Assembly (NCBI GenBank): GCA_910586605.1
Contig: CAJUJR010000003.1
Location: 3,344-67,343 of the forward strand
Length of the DNA: 64,000 nucleotides
Reading direction: 5' to 3'
DNA from: an uncultured Lachnospiraceae bacterium
GTDB lineage: Bacteria > Bacillota > Clostridia > Lachnospirales > Lachnospiraceae
In this document: one piece after another, positions 1 to 7,316 of the stretch
Layout of the letters: each line of letters opens with the position of its first letter
Position numbering within the stretch: position 1 is the first letter of the stretch
Notes under the pieces: generated by a model
What the model was told of the DNA's origin: nothing
What the model saw: only the letters and a program-made list of their open reading frames with translations
The model's database searches: none
Position numbers and translations under genes: made by a program

Positions 1-276
1 AGCCGGTTCTGTGTTGCTGATATCTATGATACAAAAGTATGCCCATTGGCAAAAGTAATGCGCAGGGAGTTAAAAAAGCGGAATATAGAAGAGTTAAAAG
101 TAGTATATTCCGAGGAACCCCCAATTTTTACAGAATCGCTTGCAGAAAATGAAGACGTCGATTTTTGCAAGCGAAAAAATGAAAAGAGGAATCCTCCAGG
201 GAGTATTGCGTTTGTGCCTTCTGTAGCAGGACTGGTTATGGCAGGGGAAGTAGTAAAAGATTTAGTAAATGTATAG
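1..276 (+). CDS. tcdA: tRNA threonylcarbamoyladenosine dehydratase (TcdA-like), 3' end only
   Basis: The frame is open from the window edge, so the 5' part lies outside. The visible 91 residues read through ADIYDTKVCPLAKVMR and end with PGSIAFVPSVAGLVMAGEVV, which resembles the C-terminal end of the TcdA/CsdL branch of the ThiF/MoeB/E1-like superfamily. That branch uses ATP to cyclise t6A37 of tRNA to ct6A in the cytoplasm. The adenylation domain and catalytic core are not visible here. A methionine at 46 could be mistaken for a start, but upstream codons continue the same protein. Another E1-like ThiF protein cannot be excluded. Confidence 0.75.
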   Translation, partial: SRFCVADIYDTKVCPLAKVMRRELKKRNIEELKVVYSEEPPIFTESLAENEDVDFCKRKNEKRNPPGSIAFVPSVAGLVMAGEVVKDLVNV

Positions 277-335
277 AAATTGTCTATTTATGCGAATTTT
301 GACGAAATTTGTCGTAATGATGGGGATATTGGCAG

Positions 336-364
336 TTGACAATGAAATTTGTTCGTTATAGTAT
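336..364 (+). promoter_or_regulatory. Sigma-A-type promoter for the SARP-type response regulator
   Basis: TTGACA at 336-341 and TAGTAT at 359-364 are separated by exactly 17 bases. Transcription would start near 371, giving a leader of about 55 nt before the start codon at 427. A perfect -35 box and optimal spacing make this a good match. Confidence 0.65.
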
Positions 365-426
365 TAAAATTGTAAATAAAAGTTGAAAAATAAAAGTTAC
401 AAGAGGGTATAGAAAGTGGGGAAATA

Positions 427-1224
427 ATGAAAACGGTTCTCGTTGGCAGGGATCTGGAAGAGATGGAAGCGCTTCAGGAAAGAGTCCAGAACCTACCAGG
501 GATTCAGTTGACAGGGATGTTTGATGATGCGCAAAAGGCACTATATTTTGCAAAGGAACATAACATTGAACTTGCCGTACTGGATACTGATATAACGGGA
601 ATGGACGGGATTTGCCTTGGAAAATGCCTGCTCAGCAAAAATCCTGATATTTTATTGCTTTTTATTTCTGACAGTGAGTTGTATGCAATGGATGCAATCC
701 GCCTGCATGCGGCCGCTTACTTATTGAAGCCATTTTCACAAGAAGAACTTATGTATGCATTAGAAACAGCACGCCTGCTGTCGAAGCGTGTAAAAAAAAG
801 AGTTTTTGTCAAAACCTTTGGACATTTCGATGTTTTTGTCGACAATAAGCCGATCATGTTCCGCAGTGGAAAAGCAAAAGAGCTTTTGGCTTTTTTAGTA
901 GACAGGCAGGGAGGGACAGTCAGTACAGACCAAGTGATTTGCGCGCTTTGGGAGGAGCGCCCAAATGATGAGGCGACACAGAATCTTTGCAGTAAGGTTT
1001 CAAAAAACTTAAGCAGGGAGCTGGACAAATATGGCGTACAGGAGTTGTTTATTACAAACCGCGGAATTCGGCGGGTAGATACAGAATTATTTGATTGTGA
1101 TTTATACGGGCTGCTGGAAGGGGAAGAGCAGGCAAGAAAGCAGTTTGTAGGAGATTACATGTTAGACTATAGCTGGGCAGAAGAGCGGATGGGACAGTTA
1201 AATAAATTTGTACTGGAACATTAA
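427..1224 (+). CDS. Response regulator with SARP-like winged-helix output domain
   Basis: The protein has 265 residues. Residues 1-120 form a CheY-like receiver with the probable phospho-acceptor D53 in VLDTDITGMDG and the conserved lysine in LLKPF. Residues about 128-225 look like an OmpR/SARP winged helix (FGHFDVFVDNKPI...KAKELLAFLVDRQGG...ALWEE). A short tail, GDYMLDYSWAEERM, resembles the beginning of a BTAD-type domain, which is not complete. The family binds DNA as dimers after phosphorylation. No histidine kinase is adjacent. It has its own promoter and lies just upstream of spo0A, but a 440-bp gap with a hairpin separates them. The target genes are unknown. Confidence 0.8.
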   Translation: MKTVLVGRDLEEMEALQERVQNLPGIQLTGMFDDAQKALYFAKEHNIELAVLDTDITGMDGICLGKCLLSKNPDILLLFISDSELYAMDAIRLHAAAYLLKPFSQEELMYALETARLLSKRVKKRVFVKTFGHFDVFVDNKPIMFRSGKAKELLAFLVDRQGGTVSTDQVICALWEERPNDEATQNLCSKVSKNLSRELDKYGVQELFITNRGIRRVDTELFDCDLYGLLEGEEQARKQFVGDYMLDYSWAEERMGQLNKFVLEH

Positions 1225-1665
1225 TGGATTTTGCCGTGCTCTATTTGCCAGTCTTGAAAAAAATCCGCTACAAAAAGGGGGAATGCAGTGCATTCCCCAA
1301 AATGGGGCATCATGGATGGTGGTGTCCTGACAAAAAATGAAAAATTTTTTTTAATAAGGACAAAATACTTATTTTGCCCTTATTTTGTTGCTTCGTAGTT
1401 TTTTAGCATGATAAAATTTGCAGATAATACCATATTGATTCCATTTGAACTCCATTTCCGTTCCAGAAACTGTAATATAATGGTAAAAGTTGCAGGAAAA
1501 AGAAACATTCTGCTGACGAATCAAATACCCAGATGCAAATAATGTGGTATTTGATCCGCGTGCAGCCGCCAAGTGCAAAGAAACTTTTCGTTTCAAGCCG
1601 TTTGGCCCGTTGCGTACGCGAAAAATAAAAGGGTAATGCTGGTAAAACAGCGGAAGGGAGGAAAC
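1225..1665. other. 441-bp intergenic region between the SARP-type regulator and spo0A
   Basis: No convincing gene is present. It contains a short palindrome at 1281-1302 (GGGGAATG/CATTCCCC), an A/T-rich hairpin at 1353-1384, and a GCCGCCAAGTGCAAAG...GTTTGGCCCGTT segment at about 1565-1617 that resembles sequence near 63710-63755. The spo0A promoter should lie here, but I cannot place it confidently. Confidence 0.5.
1353..1384. terminator. Hairpin terminator, possibly bidirectional, upstream of spo0A
   Basis: Two 15-base arms (1353-1367 and 1370-1384) pair with one A-C mismatch and a 2-base loop. A run of eight T lies just before it (1345-1352) and a T-rich stretch follows. It could end transcripts from the SARP-type regulator gene. 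Confidence 0.5.
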
Positions 1666-2520
1666 ATGGATACAGTTGGACTACGGGTTGTCATCGCAGA
1701 CAACAATTTACAAGACCGGGAAAGCAAACAAAAAACAATGGCAAGTATGGGAATGAATGTGGTTTTGGCAACCGGAAACGGGAGCAAGGCACTGGAAGCC
1801 ATACGTGATGAAAAGCCAGATGTCGTGGTAATGGACATGATATTACCAGGGATTGATGGAATCGGAATACTTGAAGAGATAAACAAAATAAACTACAAGG
1901 CAAAGAAACCGATTTTTATTATCGAAACGGCGCTGAGAATGGAGAATCTTGTAAATGAGGCGATTCAGGCAGGGGCAGATTATTATATGATGAAGCCCGT
2001 TTCCAATACGATGCTGATTAAAAGAATGACACAGTTAATGGATCGTGGTGAAGAAGGGAACGAAAGAGTGCAGAAAACAGTCTGCAGGGAGATACCGGCC
2101 AGACAGGAAAAGCGAGTGGCAGAACGGAAGAATTTGACAGAAGGGTATGTATTTTGCGGTGACCTGGAAAAGGATGTTACCAATATTTTGTTGGAAATTG
2201 GCATACCGGCACATATTAAGGGGTATCAGTATATCAGGGAAGGCATAATTATGGCATTTTATGACCGCAATATGCTGCATTATATTACAAAATTTTTATA
2301 TCCTTCAATTGCAAAGAAATACAAAACAACTTCCAGCAGTGTGGAACGTACTATACGCCATGCAATTGAAGTGGCATGGCGCAGGGGAAACTTAGAAATG
2401 TTGGAAGAGGTTTTTGGAAATACGGTTTGTGCAGGAAAGGGGAAACCTACGAATTCAGAGTTTATGGCACTTCTGACGGACAAGCTCAGATTGGAATATC
2501 GCACACGGAGCGTATCATAA
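1666..2520 (+). CDS. spo0A: Stage 0 sporulation master regulator Spo0A
   Basis: The start ATG at 1666 is chosen because GGGAGG sits 5 bases upstream and the protein then begins [14 protein letters not shown]; an upstream in-frame methionine at 1573 has no ribosome site. The 284-residue product has a receiver domain with phospho-acceptor D57 ([13 protein letters not shown]) and lysine in MMKPV. It also has the diagnostic Spo0A DNA-binding domain ([17 protein letters not shown] and [19 protein letters not shown]). Phosphorylated Spo0A controls entry into sporulation and binds TGTCGAA boxes. The usual neighbour spoIVB is not upstream; a SARP-type response regulator is there instead. The identification is very secure. 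Confidence 0.97.
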   Translation: MDTVGLRVVIADNNLQDRESKQKTMASMGMNVVLATGNGSKALEAIRDEKPDVVVMDMILPGIDGIGILEEINKINYKAKKPIFIIETALRMENLVNEAIQAGADYYMMKPVSNTMLIKRMTQLMDRGEEGNERVQKTVCREIPARQEKRVAERKNLTEGYVFCGDLEKDVTNILLEIGIPAHIKGYQYIREGIIMAFYDRNMLHYITKFLYPSIAKKYKTTSSSVERTIRHAIEVAWRRGNLEMLEEVFGNTVCAGKGKPTNSEFMALLTDKLRLEYRTRSVS

Positions 2521-2588
2521 AGTGGGAGGCCGCCTAATAAAATGAATTATAATAAGGGAAGATACACATAATTGAGAATAACCATAAC

Positions 2589-2617
2589 TTGACGCTGGTT
2601 CTTATTTTAGGTATGAT
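2589..2617 (+). promoter_or_regulatory. Sigma-A promoter for the citrate synthase gene
   Basis: TTGACG (2589-2594) and TATGAT (2612-2617) are 17 bases apart. The predicted start is near 2624, giving a leader of about 95 nt. The leader contains two hairpins: GCAGCG/CGCTGC (about 2622-2658) and TGCCAC/GTGGCA (about 2676-2693). Confidence 0.7.
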
Positions 2618-2719
2618 AGGAAGCAGCGTCATTTTTTGGTATTAGAAATTGCGCTGCTACATATTACAGGTAATTTGCCACATGACAAGTGGCACATCCG
2701 CAAAAAGGGGGATTTTTTA

Positions 2720-4093
2720 TTGAGAAAAGATACGATGATGGCATTAAGTGACGTCCTGAATAATAAATTTGATGAATTAGTGGAAAACTGTATGAGTTCA
2801 AGGGTAATTGATTTGAATTTGTATCAGGAATATGATGTGAAAAGAGGGCTTCGTGATAGTACTGGAAAAGGGGTGCTGACAGGGCTGACAGAAATTTCTG
2901 ATGTTAGCGGCTATGATTTAGTAAATGGAGTGAAAGAACCTGCAGATGGGAAATTATTTTATCAGGGGTATGATGTAAAGGATTTGGCGGGTTCTTCTTT
3001 GGGAAAACGGTTTGCCTTTGAAGAAACAACGTATCTGCTATTGTTTGGGGATTTGCCAACAAAGGGGCAGCTTACAACATTTATCCAAATCCTGAGCAGT
3101 TTGCAGGAGTTGTCCGGGCAATTTGTCCGTGATGTCATAATGAAGGCGCCAAGCCCGAATCTGATGAATGGGCTGCAAAAAAGCGTGCTCACATTATATT
3201 CTTATGATGAAAACCCAGATGATATTTCGGTGCCAAATGTTTTGCGCCAGTCTTTACAGCTTGTGGCAAAACTGCCTTTAATTGCAATCTACAATTATCA
3301 TGCATACCGCCATTACCACTTTTTTGAAAGCCTGGTGATTAAGCCGGCAAAAGAGGAGTATTCTACAGCAGAAAACATTCTGCATATGCTCCGCCCGGAT
3401 GGTGAGTTTACAGAGCTTGAGGCAAGGATTCTGGATGCCGCACTTGTGCTCCATGCAGAACATGGCGGAGGGAATAATTCTACCTTTACAAACCATGTAG
3501 TAACTTCTTCTGGGACTGACACATATTCTGCTGTAGCTGCATCGCTCGCATCATTGAAGGGGCCGCGCCATGGCGGCGCTAACCTAAAAGTACAGCAAAT
3601 GATACATGAAATGCAGAAAAGGTATGGAAAACTCCCTAACCAGGGGCAAATACGTGAATACCTGCAGAAAATATTAAAGAAAGAGGCATTTGATGGTTCT
3701 GGCCTAATATATGGCATAGGACATGCAGTCTATACGCTTTCTGACCCAAGGGAAGTTGCCCTAAGGGGGTTTGCAGAAAGGCTTGCCAAAACAAAGAAAA
3801 TGGAAGAAGAATTTGCAGTATACCAGACAGTAGAAAAAATTGCTACAGAATTGATTATGGAGCGTTCCCATGTGATGAAGCCGGTATGTGCAAATGTGGA
3901 TTTTTACAGCGGGTTTATCTATACGATGCTAGGCATTCCAGAAGAGTTATTTACGCCTCTTTTCGCAGTATCCCGTATTTCGGGCTGGAGCGCGCACCGC
4001 TTGGAAGAGCTGGTGAATAAAGGTAAGATTATCCGTCCGGCATACAAATATGTTGGGCAGCATGTCGAATATCCAGAAGAAAGAAATAATTGA
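2720..4093 (+). CDS. gltA: Citrate synthase
   Basis: This catalyses condensation of acetyl-CoA and oxaloacetate to citrate in the cytoplasm. The 457-residue protein shows the family signatures HAEHGGGNNSTF, GPRHGGAN and GIGHAVYTLSDPR, and an aspartate in the NVDFYSG segment near the end. I chose the TTG at 2720 because AAAAAGGGGGAT lies 8 bases upstream; the first ATG further upstream (2636) lacks a ribosome site and the ATG at 2735 is too far from it. An N-terminal extension of about 65 residues before the core is common in the clostridial branch. A 2-methylcitrate synthase role cannot be excluded from sequence alone. A strong promoter and a structured leader precede it. Confidence 0.9.
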   Translation: MRKDTMMALSDVLNNKFDELVENCMSSRVIDLNLYQEYDVKRGLRDSTGKGVLTGLTEISDVSGYDLVNGVKEPADGKLFYQGYDVKDLAGSSLGKRFAFEETTYLLLFGDLPTKGQLTTFIQILSSLQELSGQFVRDVIMKAPSPNLMNGLQKSVLTLYSYDENPDDISVPNVLRQSLQLVAKLPLIAIYNYHAYRHYHFFESLVIKPAKEEYSTAENILHMLRPDGEFTELEARILDAALVLHAEHGGGNNSTFTNHVVTSSGTDTYSAVAASLASLKGPRHGGANLKVQQMIHEMQKRYGKLPNQGQIREYLQKILKKEAFDGSGLIYGIGHAVYTLSDPREVALRGFAERLAKTKKMEEEFAVYQTVEKIATELIMERSHVMKPVCANVDFYSGFIYTMLGIPEELFTPLFAVSRISGWSAHRLEELVNKGKIIRPAYKYVGQHVEYPEERNN

Positions 4094-4164
4094 TAAAAAT
4101 TGTATAATATTAAAAAAGAGAAGCCATACTATTTTCCGTAAGGAAACGCAGAAAAAAGAAAGGT

Positions 4165-4467
4165 ATGGTGATTGACTTGAAGAAAAAATATGTTTTATTT
4201 ACGATGTTGTGCTGTTTGTCACTTATTGTATTTGCCGGCTGCGGAAACATGGATGATGACAACAAAGATGCTGCTGCCAGCCCGGCTGTTGAAGGGACGA
4301 CGGATTCACCGAACCCGACAGGGAGCGACGCTTTAGATGATGTGGAAAACGGCGTGGACGACGTAATTGATGGCGCAGAGGATGCAGTAGATGATGCAGC
4401 AGATGATGTAAAGGATGCGGCGGATGATGCGACAGATAACAATAACAGCAGTACAACAAAGAAATAA
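4165..4467 (+). CDS. Small Asp/Ala-rich lipoprotein
   Basis: A basic N-terminus, a hydrophobic stretch and the lipobox IVFAGC predict a lipoprotein with cysteine near residue 29. The mature part (about 70 residues) is strongly acidic. It contains a degenerate repeat of the type DDVENGVDD, DGAEDAVDDAADD, KDAADDATD, which could form a negatively charged amphipathic helix. No enzymatic domain is visible. The start is ambiguous: ATG 4165 sits next to AGAAAGG, while GTG 4168 or TTG 4177 would fit ribosome-site spacing better. A good terminator follows. Small lipoproteins of this type are common in Lachnospiraceae; the function is unknown. Confidence 0.7.
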   Translation: MVIDLKKKYVLFTMLCCLSLIVFAGCGNMDDDNKDAAASPAVEGTTDSPNPTGSDALDDVENGVDDVIDGAEDAVDDAADDVKDAADDATDNNNSSTTKK

Positions 4468-4515
4468 TGCATGTAAGGCTGTGAAGAAAAACAATTTTTA
4501 TAGGAAGTTCTGCCT

Positions 4516-4550
4516 GGGGCGCCTTTTTGGGAAGGTGCCCCAAAGTTTTT
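4516..4550 (+). terminator. Rho-independent terminator after the small lipoprotein gene
   Basis: GGGGCGCCT (4516-4524) pairs with AGGTGCCCC (4533-4541) with one G-U pair, followed by AAAGTTTTT. Confidence 0.8.
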
Positions 4551-4554
4551 GTGC

Positions 4555-4598
4555 TAGGGCGTGTTTGAAAATTCATTCTTACAAGATGTGTTTCCCAT
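4555..4598 (+). repeat. Diverged copy of the 62-bp downstream repeat
   Basis: It shares TAGnGCGTGTTTGAAAATT, an 8-base variable spacer, and CAAGATGTGTTTC with the copies at 11598 and 39226, then diverges. It directly follows the lipoprotein terminator. Confidence 0.6.
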
Positions 4599-4609
4599 AG
4601 ATCGGAAAA

Positions 4610-5788
4610 TTATAGTGCAATAGAATACAGATGGCACTTACGGTTTTTATACAGGACTTTTTTTTCAAATACCATATCCAGGTTTTGGGCAGTACGGATG
4701 GAACGTTTGTTTTTTTCATCAATAACTGCCACAACACGTGTAATGTCAAGCTGTGATTTGGCATAGTTAAAAACTGCTTTCCCGCATTCAATCGCATAGC
4801 CATACCCCCAATATTTACTGTCAAGCAGGTAGGATAAGGATATTTCTTCTATTCCATCAACCATCTGGTTTTCAATACCACATTTCCCAATTAATTTTCC
4901 AGAAGTTTTACTGTAGACGCCCCATATCCCAAAACCATAAAATGAATAGACATTGCGGATATAGGCGGCCTGTTTTTCCATTTCGATTTCCAGGTAATCA
5001 TCAATCTCTGGGATATAACGGCGGATATCAGGGTCTTGGTACATTTTATAGATTTCTTTGGTATCTTCTGGTGTAAGTTCACGTATGATCAGGCGCCTTG
5101 TATTGGCAATGGTGACTGGAAGCCCTTGGCTGCGCTGTAAAATGTGGTGAAAAAAACGTTCATCAATCCCTTCAAAGGATTCCAGAAGTACATCAGCGCT
5201 TGACAAATCCTGGCTGCCAGAGTGCAGGTTGACGTACCCAACACAGGCTGTTTTGGCAGCTTTTGCCGCTAGGCAGCCATTGCAGGAGTCTTCTACGATA
5301 ACAGCTTCTTTTGGGCTGACGCCCATTTCTTTTAGCGCCTCTAGGAAAATATCTGGTGCCGGTTTTGGGTTTTTTACATGGGCGCTGGAAATGAATTTGT
5401 CAAAATATTTTCGGATACCAAGCGCTTTTGCGGCATGTTCAATTTCTGAAGGGGAGGAAGAGGATGCAATCGCAAGATGGATTCCTTTCTGCCGCAGTTT
5501 TTTTATTAGTTCAAGAATACCAGGGAGCGGCTGGTAGCCTTCTTCTTTTAATACGGTTTTCTTTTCCTGGTTCAGTTCTTCTAAAAATTTTTCAACAGCA
5601 ACCGTAAGATGGAACTGGGCAATTGTCTCCTCTGCCATTTTCCTGGTCGAACTGCCAATGTACTTCGCATGGTATTTCGCATCAGCATCAATCCCATATC
5701 TGGAAAATACCCGCAGGGCAGCTTTTTCATGCTGTGGCTCACTGTCAATAATAACGCCATCCATATCAAAAATAATTGCTTTTAACAT
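4610..5788 (-). CDS. HAD-family phosphatase/phosphomutase fused to GNAT acetyltransferase
   Basis: The 392-residue protein has two domains. Residues 1-215 are a HAD subfamily IA enzyme of the beta-phosphoglucomutase type: nucleophile pair in FDMDGVIIDSE (D8, D10), SSSSPSEIE for motif II, the lysine in KNPKPAPDIF for motif III, and VIVEDSCNG for motif IV. Residues about 225-392 resemble a RimJ/RimL-like GNAT N-acetyltransferase (TRRLIIRELTPEDTKEIYKM...GKLIGKCGIENQ...YWGYGYAIECGKAV). The start ATG follows GAGGAGGGA by 5 bases. The two activities in one chain suggest sequential or coupled modification of a small metabolite, but the substrate is not evident. It is transcribed convergently with the lipoprotein gene and divergently from the DUF1015 gene. 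Confidence 0.85.
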   Translation of the reverse strand: MLKAIIFDMDGVIIDSEPQHEKAALRVFSRYGIDADAKYHAKYIGSSTRKMAEETIAQFHLTVAVEKFLEELNQEKKTVLKEEGYQPLPGILELIKKLRQKGIHLAIASSSSPSEIEHAAKALGIRKYFDKFISSAHVKNPKPAPDIFLEALKEMGVSPKEAVIVEDSCNGCLAAKAAKTACVGYVNLHSGSQDLSSADVLLESFEGIDERFFHHILQRSQGLPVTIANTRRLIIRELTPEDTKEIYKMYQDPDIRRYIPEIDDYLEIEMEKQAAYIRNVYSFYGFGIWGVYSKTSGKLIGKCGIENQMVDGIEEISLSYLLDSKYWGYGYAIECGKAVFNYAKSQLDITRVVAVIDEKNKRSIRTAQNLDMVFEKKVLYKNRKCHLYSIAL

Positions 5789-5972
5789 AGTAATCCCTCC
5801 TCACATTTGCCGTAGTCCAAAGCATACATCTATCTATGAATTGTAATCTTTTATAATATTATAACAAAGAAGGGATAAAAGGAAAAGCAAAAGAAGGAAA
5901 AAGGGGATATGTTTTTTTCTGTTTCTTTGTTATAATAAAGTAAATATATGTAAAGTAAAGTGAGGATGAAGT

Positions 5973-7220
5973 ATGGCATTTGTGAAACCATTTAGAGCAG
6001 TCAGGCCAAAACAGGAGTATGCAAAGCAGGTGGCCGCTTTGCCGTATGATGTGTACAACAGGCAGGAGGCAAAAGAGGAGGTTGGGAAAGAAGGGCTTTC
6101 CTTCCTAAAGATTGACCGTGCAGAGACACAGCTTTCTGATTCGGTAGATACTTATGATTCCCGTGTTTACCAAAAGGCGGCAGAAACATACCAGCAGATG
6201 AAGGAGGATGGGATCTTTATTTCAGAGGAAGAATCCTGTTATTATATTTACCAGCTACAGATGGAAGGAAGAAAACAAGCAGGAATCGTGGCATGCGCCA
6301 GCGTGGACGATTATTTAAGTAATGTAATTAAAAAACATGAAAATACCAGGGAGGAGAAGGAGCAAGACAGAATCTGCCATGTGGATACGTTAAGCGCGCA
6401 GACTGGGCCGATCTTTTTGGCATACCGTTCCTGCGAAGCAGTAAACCAGGTGGTTTCCCGTGTGATGGAAGAAAGCAGCCCTTTATATGATTTTGTTTCA
6501 CCAGACGGAATTGGCCATACGGTATGGAAAGTTGCAGGAAGGGAGGAAGTCCAGGCAATACAGCAGGCATTTGAAAAAATACAGGATATCTATATTGCAG
6601 ATGGGCATCACCGTGCGGCATCCGCAGTAAAAGTCAGCTTAAAAAGACGGGAACAGAAAAAGGGGTATGATGGGACGGAGGAATTTAATTATTTCCTGTC
6701 AGTATTGTTTCCAGATGACCAGTTAATGATTATGGACTATAACCGCTGTGTCAAAGATTTGAATGGGCTGGCAAAAGAGGCTTTTTTGGAAAAGGCCGCC
6801 AAACATTTTACGGTTTCTAAGCTTGCAAAGGCAAAACACCCTGCTAAAAAAGGGGAGGTAGCAATGTATTTAGAGAAGGAATGGTATCTGCTTGAGGCGC
6901 CAAATGAACTTTTACAGGTACCTGATGCTGTTGCTTCCCTTGATGTGTCTGTATTACAGGAATATCTGTTAAACCCAGTGCTTGGGATTGCTGACCCACG
7001 TACAGATGAAAGGATTGATTTTGTAGGTGGGATCCGGGGGCTTTCAGAACTTGAAAAACGGGCAGACAGCGATATGAAGGTTTCGTTTGCAATGTACCCG
7101 ACTTCAATTGGGGAACTTTTTGCCGTTGCAGATGCAGGGCTTTTGATGCCGCCAAAATCTACATGGTTTGAGCCAAAGCTTAGGAGTGGGCTGTTTATCC
7201 ATGAAATAGAAAAGCACTAA
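5973..7220 (+). CDS. DUF1015 family protein
   Basis: The 415-residue protein starts MAFVKPFRAVRP, followed by AALPYDVYNRQEA. It contains IADGHHRAASA, the most conserved block of DUF1015 (COG4198). The start ATG follows GTGAGGATG. No transmembrane segments or signal peptide are seen, so it is probably cytoplasmic. In many anaerobes this family is encoded beside serine/3-phosphoglycerate dehydrogenase genes, but here the downstream neighbour is glgB and no serine gene is in view. The biochemical activity is not known to me; the GHHR block suggests a nucleotide- or metal-binding site, which is inference. Confidence 0.85.
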   Translation: MAFVKPFRAVRPKQEYAKQVAALPYDVYNRQEAKEEVGKEGLSFLKIDRAETQLSDSVDTYDSRVYQKAAETYQQMKEDGIFISEEESCYYIYQLQMEGRKQAGIVACASVDDYLSNVIKKHENTREEKEQDRICHVDTLSAQTGPIFLAYRSCEAVNQVVSRVMEESSPLYDFVSPDGIGHTVWKVAGREEVQAIQQAFEKIQDIYIADGHHRAASAVKVSLKRREQKKGYDGTEEFNYFLSVLFPDDQLMIMDYNRCVKDLNGLAKEAFLEKAAKHFTVSKLAKAKHPAKKGEVAMYLEKEWYLLEAPNELLQVPDAVASLDVSVLQEYLLNPVLGIADPRTDERIDFVGGIRGLSELEKRADSDMKVSFAMYPTSIGELFAVADAGLLMPPKSTWFEPKLRSGLFIHEIEKH

Positions 7221-7242
7221 AGCTTATCTGATGCAGGAACAG

Positions 7243-7272
7243 TTGACAGCAGTGTAGCAGATGGAAATATAG
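7243..7272 (+). promoter_or_regulatory. Possible promoter for glgB
   Basis: TTGACA (7243-7248) is followed after 18 bases by ATATAG (7267-7272). The -10 box is imperfect, so this is only a candidate. Confidence 0.35.
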
Positions 7273-7316
7273 TCAATTGATATGGTGCTTTAAAACAGCA
7301 CAGAAACGAGGGTGAA

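Noticed and set aside
1369..1596. 75-codon minus-strand frame upstream of spo0A
   Set aside because: No ribosome site or recognisable domain; it crosses the hairpin and repeat segments.
1573..1665. N-terminal extension of Spo0A
   Set aside because: It is not part of the family, has no ribosome site, and derives from a dispersed repeat segment; ATG 1666 has a good site.
4110..4576. Ser/Ala- and His/Leu-rich frames antisense to the small lipoprotein
   Set aside because: They are shadows of the acidic repeat codons, lack ribosome sites and run through the terminator.
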